A stretch of DNA of 42,564 nt from an uncultured Roseateles sp. (GTDB lineage: Bacteria > Pseudomonadota > Gammaproteobacteria > Burkholderiales > Burkholderiaceae). The notes under the pieces are model-generated. The model was not told the DNA's origin. It did not search any database and worked only from the letters and a program-made list of their open reading frames with translations. The position numbers and the translations under genes were made by a program. The first letter of the stretch is position 1. Each line of letters opens with the position of its first letter. Below are positions 8,482-18,027 of the stretch, piece after piece. The stretch is from positions 1-42,564 of the forward strand of contig CAMPJJ010000043.1 in assembly GCA_946886855.1 (NCBI GenBank), read 5' to 3'.

Positions 8482-9192
8482 ATGGCAAGCATGAAAAACC
8501 TGGACCTCAATGCCTGGTTCGCGGACTTTTCCGGCCAGTTCCAGAATCTGAACATGCAGGAGCCGGGCCAATGGCCCCCGGCACCGCGCTATGCCTCCTT
8601 CGTTGTCGTGGTGCTGTTCACGGTAGTGCTCGGCTGGTTCGCCGTCCTTTCTGACGAGCAGTCAGCATTGGACGCTGAGTACCAGAAAGAGCCGCAGTTG
8701 AAAGAGGACTTCAACAACAAGCTCACGCAAGCCGTGAACCTGCCTGAGCTGCGCAAGCAGAAGAGTCAGGTCGAGGAGTACGTCCTGCAGCTCGAAAAGC
8801 AGCTGCCAGGCAAGGCTGAGATGGATGCGTTGCTGTCGGACATCAACCAGGCGGGCCTGGGCCGCGGCCTGCAGTTCGAACTGTTCCGGCCCGGAAGCAT
8901 CGTCATGCGCGACTATTACGCCGAGCAGCCGATCGCGATCAAGGTGTCTGGGCGTTATCACGACATCGGCGCATTCACGGCGGATGTCTCCAACCTGTCG
9001 CGGATCGTGACGCTGCACGACCTGTCTATCGTGGTGCCAGGTGCTTCCCCGAACGCGGCCACGCCACCGCGAACCGACACCAACACGACGTTGTCGATGG
9101 AGGCCACGGCCCGGACCTATCGCTACCTTGATCCGGCTGAGGTCGAGGAACAGAGGAAGGCCGCGGCGGCGGCGGCGGAGAAGAAGAAATGA
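8482..9192 (+). CDS. pilO: PilO, inner-membrane pilus alignment protein
   Basis: A 236-aa partner of PilN. It has a cytoplasmic N-terminus (MASMKNLDLNAWF), one membrane helix at about 38-56, a heptad-rich coiled coil (about 65-115, including KQKSQVEEYVLQLEKQL) and a periplasmic ferredoxin-like domain with GRYHDIGAFTADVSNLSRIVTLHD. It ends in a Lys/Ala-rich tail. The frame opens 66 bases earlier inside pilN, but ATG 8482 is next to GAGGA and gives the family N-terminus; ATG 8491 is an alternative. PilN and PilO heterodimers connect to PilP, whose gene overlaps this one by four bases. Confidence 0.94.
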   Translation: MASMKNLDLNAWFADFSGQFQNLNMQEPGQWPPAPRYASFVVVVLFTVVLGWFAVLSDEQSALDAEYQKEPQLKEDFNNKLTQAVNLPELRKQKSQVEEYVLQLEKQLPGKAEMDALLSDINQAGLGRGLQFELFRPGSIVMRDYYAEQPIAIKVSGRYHDIGAFTADVSNLSRIVTLHDLSIVVPGASPNAATPPRTDTNTTLSMEATARTYRYLDPAEVEEQRKAAAAAAEKKK

Positions 9193-9782
9193 CACGCTTC
9201 GTTCGCACCCGCATGTCGCCACCTCGTATGGCAGCCCGGCACCCAGCGCGAATGCGCGCGCTCAGCCTGATCGGCTTGACCCTGACGGGGGCGCTGCTGG
9301 CCGGTTGTACCTCCGGTTCCGACGAACTCCAGCAATGGATGGAGGAGCAGCGCCAGCAGACGCGCCCCACCGTCAAGCCGCTCACGCCGCCGAAGACTTT
9401 CCAGCCCCAGCCCTACGAGGCGCAGGCGGTGGTCGATCCCTTCAGCACGCAGAAGTTGACGGTGGCGTTGCGGCGCGAGGCTGCCCAGCCGAGTTCGCTG
9501 CTGGCCGCCGAGATGAAGCGTCGTCGCGAGCCACTGGAGGCTTTCCCGCTGGATTCGATGGCGATGGTCGGCAGCGTTTCCAGGGAGGGGCGGCCCTACG
9601 CATTGCTGCGGGTCGACAACCTGCTGTACCAAGCGCGGGTCGGTGATTACATGGGGCAGAACTTCGGCCGAATCACCAAGATCAGCGAAACCGAAATCAC
9701 GTTGCGAGAAGTCGTCCAGGACGCTGCGGGCGAATGGATTGAACGCACCAGTACTCTCCAGCTTCAGGAGCAGGGACGATGA
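9189..9782 (+). CDS. pilP: PilP, pilus assembly lipoprotein
   Basis: A 197-aa periplasmic lipoprotein that bridges PilN/PilO to the secretin PilQ. The lipobox LLAGC places lipidation at Cys40. A disordered Pro-rich linker (PTVKPLTPPKTFQPQP) follows, then the beta-rich PilP domain with VVDPFS, the internal GSVSREGRPYALLRVD and VGDYMGQNFGRITKI. The start overlaps the pilO stop as ATGA with GGAG about eight bases upstream. This gives an unusually long n-region before the signal helix, so initiation at a later Met (for example residue 22) remains possible. Confidence 0.94.
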   Translation: MTRFVRTRMSPPRMAARHPARMRALSLIGLTLTGALLAGCTSGSDELQQWMEEQRQQTRPTVKPLTPPKTFQPQPYEAQAVVDPFSTQKLTVALRREAAQPSSLLAAEMKRRREPLEAFPLDSMAMVGSVSREGRPYALLRVDNLLYQARVGDYMGQNFGRITKISETEITLREVVQDAAGEWIERTSTLQLQEQGR

Positions 9783-11995
9783 AGAACACTGTTGTGGAGA
9801 ACGCTTTGATGAGCGTCCGTACGAGGGAATCCGAAGGGCGCGTCAAGCGCTGGCAGGCACTGGCCTGCGCCGTGGGCCTGGCGGTGCTGCTGCCGGTGCA
9901 GGCGTGGGCTCAGAACATGATCCGGTCGATCAGCGCGACCCAGCAGTCGGGTACGGACATCGTCCGTATCGAACTGGCGCAGCCTTTGACCGAATTGCCA
10001 CGCGGCTTCGCCGTGCAGGTGCCCCCTCGCATCGCGCTCGATCTTCCCGGCGTGTCGAATGGCCTCGGACGCAACGCGGTCGAGATCAATTCGGGCAACA
10101 TGCGTTCGGCCAACGTCGCGCAGGCTGGGGATCGTTCGCGCGTCGTGCTGAATCTGCGTCAGGCCAGCACCTTCCGCGCGCAGTTGCAGGACAACTCGCT
10201 GCTGATCTTCCTGGACGCCGCTGCTGGCGCCGCGCCTGCCGCCACCGCGGCTGCAGCGGCCGAGCCGGTGCATTTCGCACCGAGCCAGAACGCCGCCGCC
10301 CAAGGGCTGCAGGACATCGACTTCCGTCGTGGCAACGACGGGGCGGGGCGCGTTGTCGTGAACCTGCCGAGCAGTCAGGTCGGTGTGGACATCCAGCAGC
10401 AGGGGCAGAACCTGGTGGTGGAGTTCCTGCGCAGCACGCTGCCGGAGCGCCTGCGTCGCAAGCTGGACGTCACCGACTTCGGAACGCCGGTGCAATCGAT
10501 CACCGCCACGCAGCAGGGTGATCGCGTGCGTCTGGTCGTGACGCCCAAGGGCATCTGGGAGCACAGCGCCTATCAGAGCGACAACCAGTTCGTGCTTGAA
10601 GTGCGTCCTCAGAAGGTCGATCCCAACAAGCTGACGCAAGGTCCCGGCTACGCGGGCGACAAGCTGAGCCTGAACTTCCAGAACATCGATGTTCGGGCAT
10701 TGCTGCAGGTCATCGCCGACTTCACCAACTTCAACGTCGTCACCAGTGACACCGTCACCGGCAACGTGACCCTGCGTCTGAAGGATGTGCCTTGGGACCA
10801 GGCGCTGGACATCATCCTGCAGGCCAAGGGTCTGGGCATGCGCAAGTCCGGCAATGTGTTGTGGATCGCGCCGAAGGAAGAGCTCGCCAACAAGGAAAAA
10901 GCCGAGTTGGAAGCCAAGCAGGCCGTGGCCCAACTGGAGCCGCTGCGCACGCAGTCGTTCCAGATGAACTACACGAAGGCTGAAGAGGTCGCGAAGGGCT
11001 TGACCGGGCAGAACAACCAGGGTGGTGGTGGCGGTAACCAGACCTCGCGCATCTTGTCGTCCCGCGGCAGCGTGATCTGGGAAACACGCACGAACCAACT
11101 GTTTGTCAGCGACATCCCTTCGAAGCTCGAGGAGATTCAAGCGCTGATTGCGAAGATCGACGTGCCGGTGCGGCAGGTGCTGATCGAGGCCCGCATCGTC
11201 GAAGCCGATGACAAGTTCGGCCGGGCGCTCGGTGTGAAACTGGGAGCGAGCGATCTGCGCGGACGCCAAGGCGGTATTCCGGGCTACAACGTGGGCGGCA
11301 GCAACTACGTGACCGTCGGTGGCAACTACTCTGCGGTCGGTTCGGCGACGAACCAGCAAACGGGTTACAACTACGCGGACACGCAGTTCGTCAGTCTGCC
11401 GGCCAACGTGGCTGGCGATGCCTTCGGTGGTGCCACTGCGGCAAATTTCGCACTGTCACTGTTCAGCGCCACGGCCAACCGCTTCCTCAACCTGGAGATT
11501 TCCGCTCTGGAAGCGGATGGCCGCGGCAAGGTGGTTTCCAGCCCGCGCGTCGTCACAGCAGACCAGACCAAGGCATTGATCGAGCAGGGCGAGGAAATCC
11601 CCTATCAACAGTCGACGTCCAGCGGCGCGACCTCGATCACATTCAAGAAGGCCGTGCTGAAGTTGGAAGTCACACCGCAGATCACGCCGGAAGGCAACGT
11701 GATCCTGACGGTCGACGTCAACAAGGACAGTCGAGGCACGCTCACGCCGCAGGGCTACGCGATCAACAACAAGCACGTGCAGACGCTCGTGCTGGTCGAG
11801 AACGGCGGGACGGTCGTGATCGGCGGGATCTACACGCAGGAAGATCTCGAGTCCGAGAACAAAGTCCCCTATCTCGGTGACATTCCGCTGCTGGGCAATT
11901 TGTTCAAGAACAAGTCGCGCAGCACGGCTAAAACGGAACTTTTGATCTTCATCACGCCGAAGGTGGTGAGCGACCGTGTGACATCGACGCGCTAA
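9779..11995 (+). CDS. pilQ: PilQ, type IV pilus secretin
   Basis: A 738-aa outer-membrane secretin that forms the pore through which the pilus passes. A signal peptide ends near AWA (about 45). Two AMIN domains, which bind peptidoglycan, cover roughly 48-145 and 165-280. A short STN/N0 region (LSLNFQNIDVRALLQVIADFT, about 297-365) and an N1/NolW domain (about 393-470) follow. The secretin barrel occupies about 540-735 with KVVSSPRVVTADQTKALIEQGEEIPY and the closing GDIPLLGNLFKN. A Gly/Asn-rich loop lies near residue 420. It overlaps pilP by an ATGA. No terminator follows, so transcription may run into the lipoprotein gene. Confidence 0.96.
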   Translation: MKNTVVENALMSVRTRESEGRVKRWQALACAVGLAVLLPVQAWAQNMIRSISATQQSGTDIVRIELAQPLTELPRGFAVQVPPRIALDLPGVSNGLGRNAVEINSGNMRSANVAQAGDRSRVVLNLRQASTFRAQLQDNSLLIFLDAAAGAAPAATAAAAAEPVHFAPSQNAAAQGLQDIDFRRGNDGAGRVVVNLPSSQVGVDIQQQGQNLVVEFLRSTLPERLRRKLDVTDFGTPVQSITATQQGDRVRLVVTPKGIWEHSAYQSDNQFVLEVRPQKVDPNKLTQGPGYAGDKLSLNFQNIDVRALLQVIADFTNFNVVTSDTVTGNVTLRLKDVPWDQALDIILQAKGLGMRKSGNVLWIAPKEELANKEKAELEAKQAVAQLEPLRTQSFQMNYTKAEEVAKGLTGQNNQGGGGGNQTSRILSSRGSVIWETRTNQLFVSDIPSKLEEIQALIAKIDVPVRQVLIEARIVEADDKFGRALGVKLGASDLRGRQGGIPGYNVGGSNYVTVGGNYSAVGSATNQQTGYNYADTQFVSLPANVAGDAFGGATAANFALSLFSATANRFLNLEISALEADGRGKVVSSPRVVTADQTKALIEQGEEIPYQQSTSSGATSITFKKAVLKLEVTPQITPEGNVILTVDVNKDSRGTLTPQGYAINNKHVQTLVLVENGGTVVIGGIYTQEDLESENKVPYLGDIPLLGNLFKNKSRSTAKTELLIFITPKVVSDRVTSTR

Positions 11996-12036
11996 GCGTC
12001 GGGCCTTGGTCCAGAGAATCGGTGCAACAGGGAGTG

Positions 12037-12056
12037 GTCGCGCGCTGAAGCGCGAC
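12037..12056 (+). other. Stem-loop between pilQ and the Ig-like gene
   Basis: GTCGCGC and GCGCGAC form a perfect 7-bp stem with a 6-base loop, 6 bases before the GGAG ribosome site of the next gene. There is no T-run, so it is more likely an RNA processing or stability element than a terminator. Confidence 0.35.
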
Positions 12057-12075
12057 GCGTTGGAGTAACAAGCAA

Positions 12076-14415
12076 ATGACGATATTCGCGAAGTTCGCGC
12101 GGTTGGTTCGAACCGCAACGCTAGGCGCCTTTGTGGCCGGCACCTTGGCCGCATGCGGCGGCGGTGGCGGCAGCGCTGGCACGCCCGTCAACGGCGGTGG
12201 CGGTGGCGGCGCGACGCCGACCGCAGTCGCCGATTTGTCGGTTGTGCTGGACCGCGCGACGGTCAGCAACAGCGGTGCCGACACGGTCAAGGTGACCGTG
12301 ACGGCGGTGGATGCCAACCGGCAGGTCGTCGGCAATGTGCCGCTGGCCTTTGCTGTGGATAGCAACGCCGTGGTCGCTCCTGGAGGTACCAAGACTGACG
12401 CCACCACCGGACAGCTGTCCGCGACGGTGTCGATCGGTGCGGACAGGACGAACCGCACGATCACGATCGCTGTCGGTACGGGGTCGATCACGAAGAAGGT
12501 GACCTTCGACGTCGTCGACAGCGTGACGGGCGGCAAGGTGGCTGATCTGTCCCTGGTGTTCGACACCGCGTCGATCCCGAATGACGGCTCACGGACCGCC
12601 AAGTTGACGGTGACCTCGCTGGATGCCAACCGCACCGCGGTCGGCGGATCGCCGGTGACCTTTGCAATTCAGGATCCGGCGAATACGGCCTTCGTCTCGG
12701 CCGTGGGAACAACGGACCCGACGTCGGGTCAGCTTGTTGCGACCGTGTCGGTCGGCTCCAACCACACCAACCGCACCGTGACGGTCACAGCCACCAGTGG
12801 TACGGTGGTTCGGACGATCGGTTTGAACATCATTCCGCCGGTCTCGACGACGCCAGTCGCCAACGACATGACCATCGTTCTGGACAAGATCAGCATTGGC
12901 AACACCGGCAGCGACAAGATCACCGCCACGGTGACTGCAGTCGACGCACAGCGCAACGTGGTTGCCGGCATCCCGATTTCGTTCACTGCCGACAACGGCT
13001 CTACGGTTGCCGTGGTGAACGGAACGACGAACGCGCAGGGCCAGGCAGTGGCCACGATCACGAGCGGTGCGGACAAGTCCAATCGCCTGATCACAGTCAC
13101 GGCGAAGAGTGATGCCCTGACGCGCACAGCGACCTTCCAGGTCACCGGCGTGAAGGTCACGGCCTCTGCGGTGCCGACGCAGCCGACTGCGGGTTCGACC
13201 GGAAACCGGGTCGAGTTCCGTGTCAGCGACGTCAACCAGAATCCGATGACCTTCCAGGCGATCACCGTGACGGCGCCGAGGCTGCCCAGCGCGAGCGGCG
13301 CGACTGATGCCAACGGCGCCTACACCTACACCTACACCGCGCCGGCTACAGCGGGTCCGGTGGATATCACCGGCTCGTCTGGCGGCGTCAGTACGACGGT
13401 CACCATCACTGTGCCGTCGAGTTCGTCGACCGTGCCGCCGGCCACTCCGGCCGTGGTGTCGGCTTCGATTCAAGCATCTCCGACAGTCGTCAGCGTCAAT
13501 ACGGACACGACAAACAACCGCGCGGAGCTGCGTGCCATTTTCCTGGGAGCAGGAAATCTGCCGGTGAAGAACGTGCGCGTCCGCTTCGACCTGAACGGTG
13601 ACGCCAACAGCATCGGTGGCACGATCAATTCGGGACAGCAACTGGTGTATTCCGACGCCAATGGCACCGCGACGACCAGTTATGCCCCGGGCAATCGGGC
13701 CAGCCCGACCGGCGGTGTGCAGATCCGGGCCTGCTGGGACTACAACGATTTCTTGGCCTCCAGTTGCCCGAATTCGGTGTTGACGACACTGACCGTGGTT
13801 TCCGATCCACTCTCGATCACCATCGGTACGAATGAGTTGATCGAGAGCGATAGTCAGCAACTGACCTACATCAAGCGCTTTGTGGTCCTGGTCGTGGATG
13901 CGGCCGGTCAGCCGAAGGGCGACGTCCAGATCACGCCCTCGCTGGATCTCAATGGCTACTACAAGGGCCACTGGGAGGTGACGGGCGAAGTGTGGGCTCG
14001 AAAATTCGACTTGGACAACCTTGGTTCGACGGTGTCAGGTCTGGCTGCCATGTGCAAGAACGAAGATGACAACCGCAATGGTGCGATTGATGGCAACGAA
14101 GATCGCAACGGAAACAATCAGCTGGATCCCCGCAAGTCCGATGCGTCGATCAGCATGACGGGCTCCACTCGCACTGACGCGAATGGTCAGGCTGTCTTGG
14201 TCTTGCAGTACCCGCGCAGCGTGGCGAGTTGGGTGAACTTCACCATCAACGCCTCGGCGTTTGGTGTGCTGAGCCCACCGGCCACGTACACGGACATCCT
14301 GCCGTACCCTGCTGCGGCATTGCAGGACAAGATCACCGAGCCTGCGTTCCGGAAGAGCCCGTACGGCTTCGTCCGCAAGACTTCGGATGTGACCTATTGC
14401 ACCAACAAGGACTGA
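12076..14415 (+). CDS. Large lipoprotein with tandem Ig-like repeats and acidic calcium-loop-like segment
   Basis: A 779-aa predicted surface or outer-membrane lipoprotein with no known symbol. The signal peptide ends in a LAAC lipobox (Cys27), followed by Gly-rich runs to residue 45. Three related Ig-like (Big_1/invasin-like) repeats follow at about 51-146, 156-250 and 262-355. Each starts with xLxVVLDxxxxxNxG and contains TVTAVDANR and a GADxxNRxITV strand. A fourth, diverged module (361-446), a Ser/Pro linker and larger beta-rich modules follow. Residues 663-686 hold a dense Asn/Asp segment like paired EF-hand or thrombospondin-3 loops. The start is supported by GGAG at 12062-12065. The gene separates pilQ from aroK, which are usually adjacent, and codon usage looks less GC-extreme than in its neighbours. 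Function is unknown; adhesion or pilus association is inference. Confidence 0.85.
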   Translation: MTIFAKFARLVRTATLGAFVAGTLAACGGGGGSAGTPVNGGGGGGATPTAVADLSVVLDRATVSNSGADTVKVTVTAVDANRQVVGNVPLAFAVDSNAVVAPGGTKTDATTGQLSATVSIGADRTNRTITIAVGTGSITKKVTFDVVDSVTGGKVADLSLVFDTASIPNDGSRTAKLTVTSLDANRTAVGGSPVTFAIQDPANTAFVSAVGTTDPTSGQLVATVSVGSNHTNRTVTVTATSGTVVRTIGLNIIPPVSTTPVANDMTIVLDKISIGNTGSDKITATVTAVDAQRNVVAGIPISFTADNGSTVAVVNGTTNAQGQAVATITSGADKSNRLITVTAKSDALTRTATFQVTGVKVTASAVPTQPTAGSTGNRVEFRVSDVNQNPMTFQAITVTAPRLPSASGATDANGAYTYTYTAPATAGPVDITGSSGGVSTTVTITVPSSSSTVPPATPAVVSASIQASPTVVSVNTDTTNNRAELRAIFLGAGNLPVKNVRVRFDLNGDANSIGGTINSGQQLVYSDANGTATTSYAPGNRASPTGGVQIRACWDYNDFLASSCPNSVLTTLTVVSDPLSITIGTNELIESDSQQLTYIKRFVVLVVDAAGQPKGDVQITPSLDLNGYYKGHWEVTGEVWARKFDLDNLGSTVSGLAAMCKNEDDNRNGAIDGNEDRNGNNQLDPRKSDASISMTGSTRTDANGQAVLVLQYPRSVASWVNFTINASAFGVLSPPATYTDILPYPAAALQDKITEPAFRKSPYGFVRKTSDVTYCTNKD

Positions 14416-14434
14416 GTCTGAGCTCGCGTTGTCG

Positions 14435-15040
14435 ATGATGATCTCCCTTGTCGGCATGCCCGGCGGTGGCAAATCCACCGTCGGCCGCCTGCTGGCCAGG
14501 CAACTGGACATCGCCTACGTCGACTCTGACGCCGAGATCGAGAGGGATCTCGGCGGCGAGTCGATCAAGGACTACTTCGCCCGTGAGGGCGAAGCGTCGT
14601 TTCGGGACCTCGAATCACGCACGATCGGGCGACTGCTCGAAACCGCGCATGCCGGTCAGGAGCTCATCCTGGCCACCGGCGGCGGCGCGGTGCTGCGCGA
14701 GATCAATCGCGATCTGCTCAAGACGTATTCGACAGTCGTGTACCTACGCTCGTCGCCTGAAGAACTCTTCCGGCGTTTGAGGCACGACACCCAGCGCCCG
14801 TTGCTGCAAGTGGCCAATCCGCTGGCGAAGTTGCGCGAGCTCTATGGCCAGCGCGATCCGCTCTACCGGCGTTGCGCGCACTTCGTGCTCGAATCGAGCC
14901 GCCCCTCGGTGCACGGTTTGGCGAACATGATCCTGATGCAACTGGAACTGGCTGGACTGATCGATCCGGCCCGGGTCGCGGCCACCGTGGGGGCGACCGA
15001 GGCCCCGTACACTTCCAGGAATGACCGCTCCGGCTCCTGA
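14435..15040 (+). CDS. aroK: Shikimate kinase
   Basis: Phosphorylates shikimate at the 3-hydroxyl with ATP, step five of chorismate synthesis. The 201-aa protein has Walker A GMPGGGKS at 7-14, the shikimate-binding Asp in DSDAEIE, Arg in SFRDLES, the GGGA segment and a lid arginine in QRPLL. It is about 25 residues longer than the Escherichia coli enzyme at the C-terminus, in a segment that overlaps aroB by 20 bases. ATG 14435 is used; a TTG six bases earlier in the same frame is possible and no strong ribosome site distinguishes them. Confidence 0.94.
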   Translation: MMISLVGMPGGGKSTVGRLLARQLDIAYVDSDAEIERDLGGESIKDYFAREGEASFRDLESRTIGRLLETAHAGQELILATGGGAVLREINRDLLKTYSTVVYLRSSPEELFRRLRHDTQRPLLQVANPLAKLRELYGQRDPLYRRCAHFVLESSRPSVHGLANMILMQLELAGLIDPARVAATVGATEAPYTSRNDRSGS

Positions 15041-16136
15041 TTCCACGTCCACCGTCGCCATCGATCTGGGCGACCGGCGTTACGACATCCTCATCGGCCC
15101 CGGCCTGTTCGACGCGACGTCGTCATGGTCCGACCTGCCTCGTGCCGCCTCCGCGCTCGTCGTCACCAACGACGTGATCGCGCCCTTGTACCTCGAGCGG
15201 CTCCAGCGACAGCTCGCTCCTCACTACTCGCGGGTCGAGGCCGTCATCCTGCCTGACGGCGAACAGCACAAGAGCTGGACGTCGCTCGATGCGGTCATCG
15301 ACCATCTGCTGGCTGGCGCGGCCGACCGCAAGACGGTGCTGTTCGCACTGGGAGGCGGCGTCATCGGCGACCTGACCGGCTTCGCTGCAGCGATCTACAT
15401 GCGGGGCGTGCCGTTCGTGCAGGTGCCCACGACTTTGCTGGCACAGGTGGATTCCTCGGTCGGGGGGAAGACGGCCATCAATCATCCGCGCGGGAAGAAC
15501 ATGGTCGGCGCGTTTTATCAGCCGGTTCGTGTCATCGCCGATCTGGACACCCTCGATACGCTGCCCCAGCGCGAACTCTCGGCAGGTCTCGCCGAGATCA
15601 TCAAGTACGGGCCGATCGCCGATGCGTCCTTCCTGTCGTGGATCGAAGACAACCTCGACGCCCTGCTGACTCGAGACAAGTCAGCGCTGGCTTACGCGGT
15701 GAAGCGCAGTTGCGAGATCAAGGCGTGGGTCGTCGGGCAGGACGAGCGAGAAGCCGGGCTGCGCGCCATCCTGAATTTCGGCCACACCTTCGGCCATGCC
15801 ATCGAGACCGGCCTGGGCTATGGGGCGTGGCTCCACGGCGAAGGGGTGGGTTGCGGCATGGTGCTGGCCTCGGAGTTGTCGGCCCGGCTGGGGCTGATGC
15901 CGGCGGCTTTCGTCGACCGGATGTCGCGATTGATCGAGCGTGCGGGCCTGCCGGTGAAAGCGCCCCGGATGCCGATCGATCGCTGGCTCGAGCTCATGCG
16001 CGTCGACAAGAAGAACGAGGGTGGCGAGATCCGCTTCGTCGTCATCGAAGGCCTCGGCAAGGCCGGGATGAGGGGAGCGCCTGATGCGCTCGTCGCCGAG
16101 GTGATCGCGGCTCACACTGAGTCCGTCTCCCACTGA
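15021..16136 (+). CDS. aroB: 3-Dehydroquinate synthase
   Basis: A 371-aa NAD- and metal-dependent enzyme that cyclises DAHP to 3-dehydroquinate, step two of the shikimate pathway. Visible motifs are [13 protein letters not shown] (NAD binding), [19 protein letters not shown] (substrate loop), and the metal ligands Glu in LAEIIKYG, His in [11 protein letters not shown] and His in LHGEGV. The start lies inside the aroK 3' end with AGGA directly upstream, so expression is coupled to aroK. Length is normal. Confidence 0.96.
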   Translation: MTAPAPDSTSTVAIDLGDRRYDILIGPGLFDATSSWSDLPRAASALVVTNDVIAPLYLERLQRQLAPHYSRVEAVILPDGEQHKSWTSLDAVIDHLLAGAADRKTVLFALGGGVIGDLTGFAAAIYMRGVPFVQVPTTLLAQVDSSVGGKTAINHPRGKNMVGAFYQPVRVIADLDTLDTLPQRELSAGLAEIIKYGPIADASFLSWIEDNLDALLTRDKSALAYAVKRSCEIKAWVVGQDEREAGLRAILNFGHTFGHAIETGLGYGAWLHGEGVGCGMVLASELSARLGLMPAAFVDRMSRLIERAGLPVKAPRMPIDRWLELMRVDKKNEGGEIRFVVIEGLGKAGMRGAPDALVAEVIAAHTESVSH

Positions 16137-16151
16137 CAGCCTGAACCGCCC

Positions 16152-17291
16152 ATGATGATGCTGCGCGCGCCTTACGCCTCCGACCCCGCGCGCAGCCGCG
16201 GTCGACGGCACGCCGAAGTCTCGGCGCCGACGCGCAGCGAGTTCCAGCGCGACCGGGACCGCATTGTCCACAGCACGGCGTTCCGCCGGCTGGTCTACAA
16301 GACCCAGGTCTTCCTCAACCATGAAGGCGACCTGTTCCGTACGCGCCTGACGCATTCACTGGAAGTTGCGCAATTGGGGCGCTCGATCGCGCGCAGCCTG
16401 GCGTTGGACGAGGACCTTGTCGAGACCATCGCGCTCGCGCATGACCTCGGGCATACGCCGTTCGGCCACGCCGGGCAGGACGTGCTGGACGACTGCATGA
16501 AGGCACACGGCGGGTTCGAACACAATCTGCAGTCGCTCCGGGTGGTCGACAAGCTCGAGCAGCGCTACCCGACATTCGACGGGCTCAATCTCAGTTTCGA
16601 GAGCCGCGAAGGGATCCTCAAGCATTGCAGCAAGCGAGACGCCCAGCGCATCGAGAACCGCGAGCCGGGCGGCGTCGCTGCGCGCTTCCTCCGCGGCGGG
16701 CAACCGAGCCTTGAAGCGCAGCTCTGCAACCTGGCGGACGAAGTGGCCTACAACGCCCACGACGTCGACGATGGCGTGAGGTCCGGACTGTTGACCCTTG
16801 AGCAACTGGAGCAGGTGCCGTTGGTGCAGCGCTATCTGCGCGAGACGCTGGCCGCCTATCCAGGACTCGTGGGGAAGCGGCTTCTGGCGGAAACCATCCG
16901 CCGCATGCTGTCGCAGCAGGTCTACGACATCATCGACGCCACCCGCGATGCGATCGAGACCGCCGCCCCGGTGGATGCCGACGATGCGCGCGCCAAGGGG
17001 CCTCTGGTGCGTTTCAGCTCCGAAATGCGCCACGCAAGCACCGAGCTCAAGCGATTCCTGTTCGCCAACCTGTATCGCCATCCGGTGGTGCAACAACAGC
17101 GCGACCGGGCGGAGCAGGTGCTGCGTGAGCTCTTCCAGCTCTACCTCGCCGATCCGGGGCACCTGCCGGCCGATTTCGCCGACGGTGAGGACCATGCGCG
17201 CGCCTGCTCGGACTACATCGCAGGGATGACCGATCGCTTCGCGCTCAAGGAGCACGAGCGCTTGACGGGAAAGAAGTTGATCGCCGCATAA
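16152..17291 (+). CDS. dgt: dGTPase-like HD-domain dNTP triphosphohydrolase
   Basis: A 379-aa HD hydrolase predicted to cleave dNTPs to deoxynucleosides and triphosphate. The metal site is shown by His68 in RLTHSLEVAQ, His97-Asp98 in ALAHDLGHTPFGHAG and a later Asp in DEVAYNAHDVDDG. An N-terminal RGRRH...RDRDRIVHSTAFRRL stretch matches the short (non-enterobacterial) dGTPase group. Three Met codons begin the frame; 16152 is the first. It follows aroB by 15 bases, as in many betaproteobacteria. The TAA stop (17289-17291) is the first three bases of the left inverted repeat of the adjacent transposase element, so the native 3' end may have been altered by insertion. Confidence 0.93.
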   Translation: MMMLRAPYASDPARSRGRRHAEVSAPTRSEFQRDRDRIVHSTAFRRLVYKTQVFLNHEGDLFRTRLTHSLEVAQLGRSIARSLALDEDLVETIALAHDLGHTPFGHAGQDVLDDCMKAHGGFEHNLQSLRVVDKLEQRYPTFDGLNLSFESREGILKHCSKRDAQRIENREPGGVAARFLRGGQPSLEAQLCNLADEVAYNAHDVDDGVRSGLLTLEQLEQVPLVQRYLRETLAAYPGLVGKRLLAETIRRMLSQQVYDIIDATRDAIETAAPVDADDARAKGPLVRFSSEMRHASTELKRFLFANLYRHPVVQQQRDRAEQVLRELFQLYLADPGHLPADFADGEDHARACSDYIAGMTDRFALKEHERLTGKKLIAA

Positions 17292-17304
17292 TTGGGGACA
17301 GACT
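17289..17304 (+). repeat. Left inverted repeat of the RAYT element
   Basis: TAATTGGGGACAGACT, an exact 16-bp inverted match to 18028-18043. Bases 1-3 are the dgt stop codon. GGACAG (17296-17301) pairs with CTGTCC at 17309-17314, forming a hairpin just before the transposase ATG. Confidence 0.9.
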
Positions 17305-17319
17305 ACTGCTGTCCTTGCC

Positions 17320-18024
17320 ATGGCACGACTTCCCCGGCTGGCGCTCGCTGGCCATCTCCACCACCTGATCCACCGCGGGCACAACTTGCAGCCCATCGTC
17401 GTCGACGACGACGACCGCCGGGCGCTGCTCGCCGCACTTCAGGACAGCGCGGCCACTCATCGGGTCGCGATCCATGCGTACGTCGTGATGCCGAATCACC
17501 TGCACCTGCTGGCGACCCCCGCAGCCGACGAGGGTCTGAGTCGCATGATGCAGGCGCTGGGACGTCGTTACGTGAGCGCCTTCAATCTCCGCCATGGCCG
17601 GGTCGGCACCTTGTGGGAAGGGCGCTTCCGCGCCGCACCGCTTGAGGCAGAGAGCCATCTGCTGACGGTCATGCGCAGCATCGAGTTGAACCCGCAGCGC
17701 GGGGGTCTCACCACCGAGCCAGGTGATTTCGCATGGTCATCGGCGGCGCACCATCTCGGACGCCGGAGAGATCCGCTGATCAGTGATCCGCCCGGATTCT
17801 GGGCCCTCGGCAACACCCCTTTCGAGCGCGAACTCGCCTGGCGTCGCTGGCTGGAGGAGGGGGAATCCGAAGCGGAACGCGAGCGCCTCGTCGATTCAGC
17901 GCTGAAGGGCTGGCCGCTGGGATCGGCACGTTTCCTGCAGTTGCTTGGCGAGGTGAGTCCCCGACCCATGAGCCCGCGTCCTCGAGGGCGGCCTCGCAAG
18001 ATCAAAGTCCCAATCGAGGATTGA
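17320..18024 (+). CDS. rayT: REP-associated tyrosine transposase (Y1_Tnp/HUH family)
   Basis: A 234-aa single-strand DNA transposase of the IS200/IS605-related RAYT group. The HUH motif is HLH (His60, His62) in VVMPNHLHLLATP and the nucleophile is probably Tyr84 in LGRRYVSAFN. The family-typical LWEGRFRA and RSIELNPQR follow. The C-terminus is a basic PRPRGRPRKIKVP tail that could bind DNA. There is no TnpB or second gene. No strong Shine-Dalgarno lies before the ATG; the space upstream is taken by the left-end hairpin, which could restrain translation. The frame is intact, so the protein may still be active. Confidence 0.93.
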   Translation: MARLPRLALAGHLHHLIHRGHNLQPIVVDDDDRRALLAALQDSAATHRVAIHAYVVMPNHLHLLATPAADEGLSRMMQALGRRYVSAFNLRHGRVGTLWEGRFRAAPLEAESHLLTVMRSIELNPQRGGLTTEPGDFAWSSAAHHLGRRRDPLISDPPGFWALGNTPFERELAWRRWLEEGESEAERERLVDSALKGWPLGSARFLQLLGEVSPRPMSPRPRGRPRKIKVPIED

Positions 18025-18027
18025 TCC

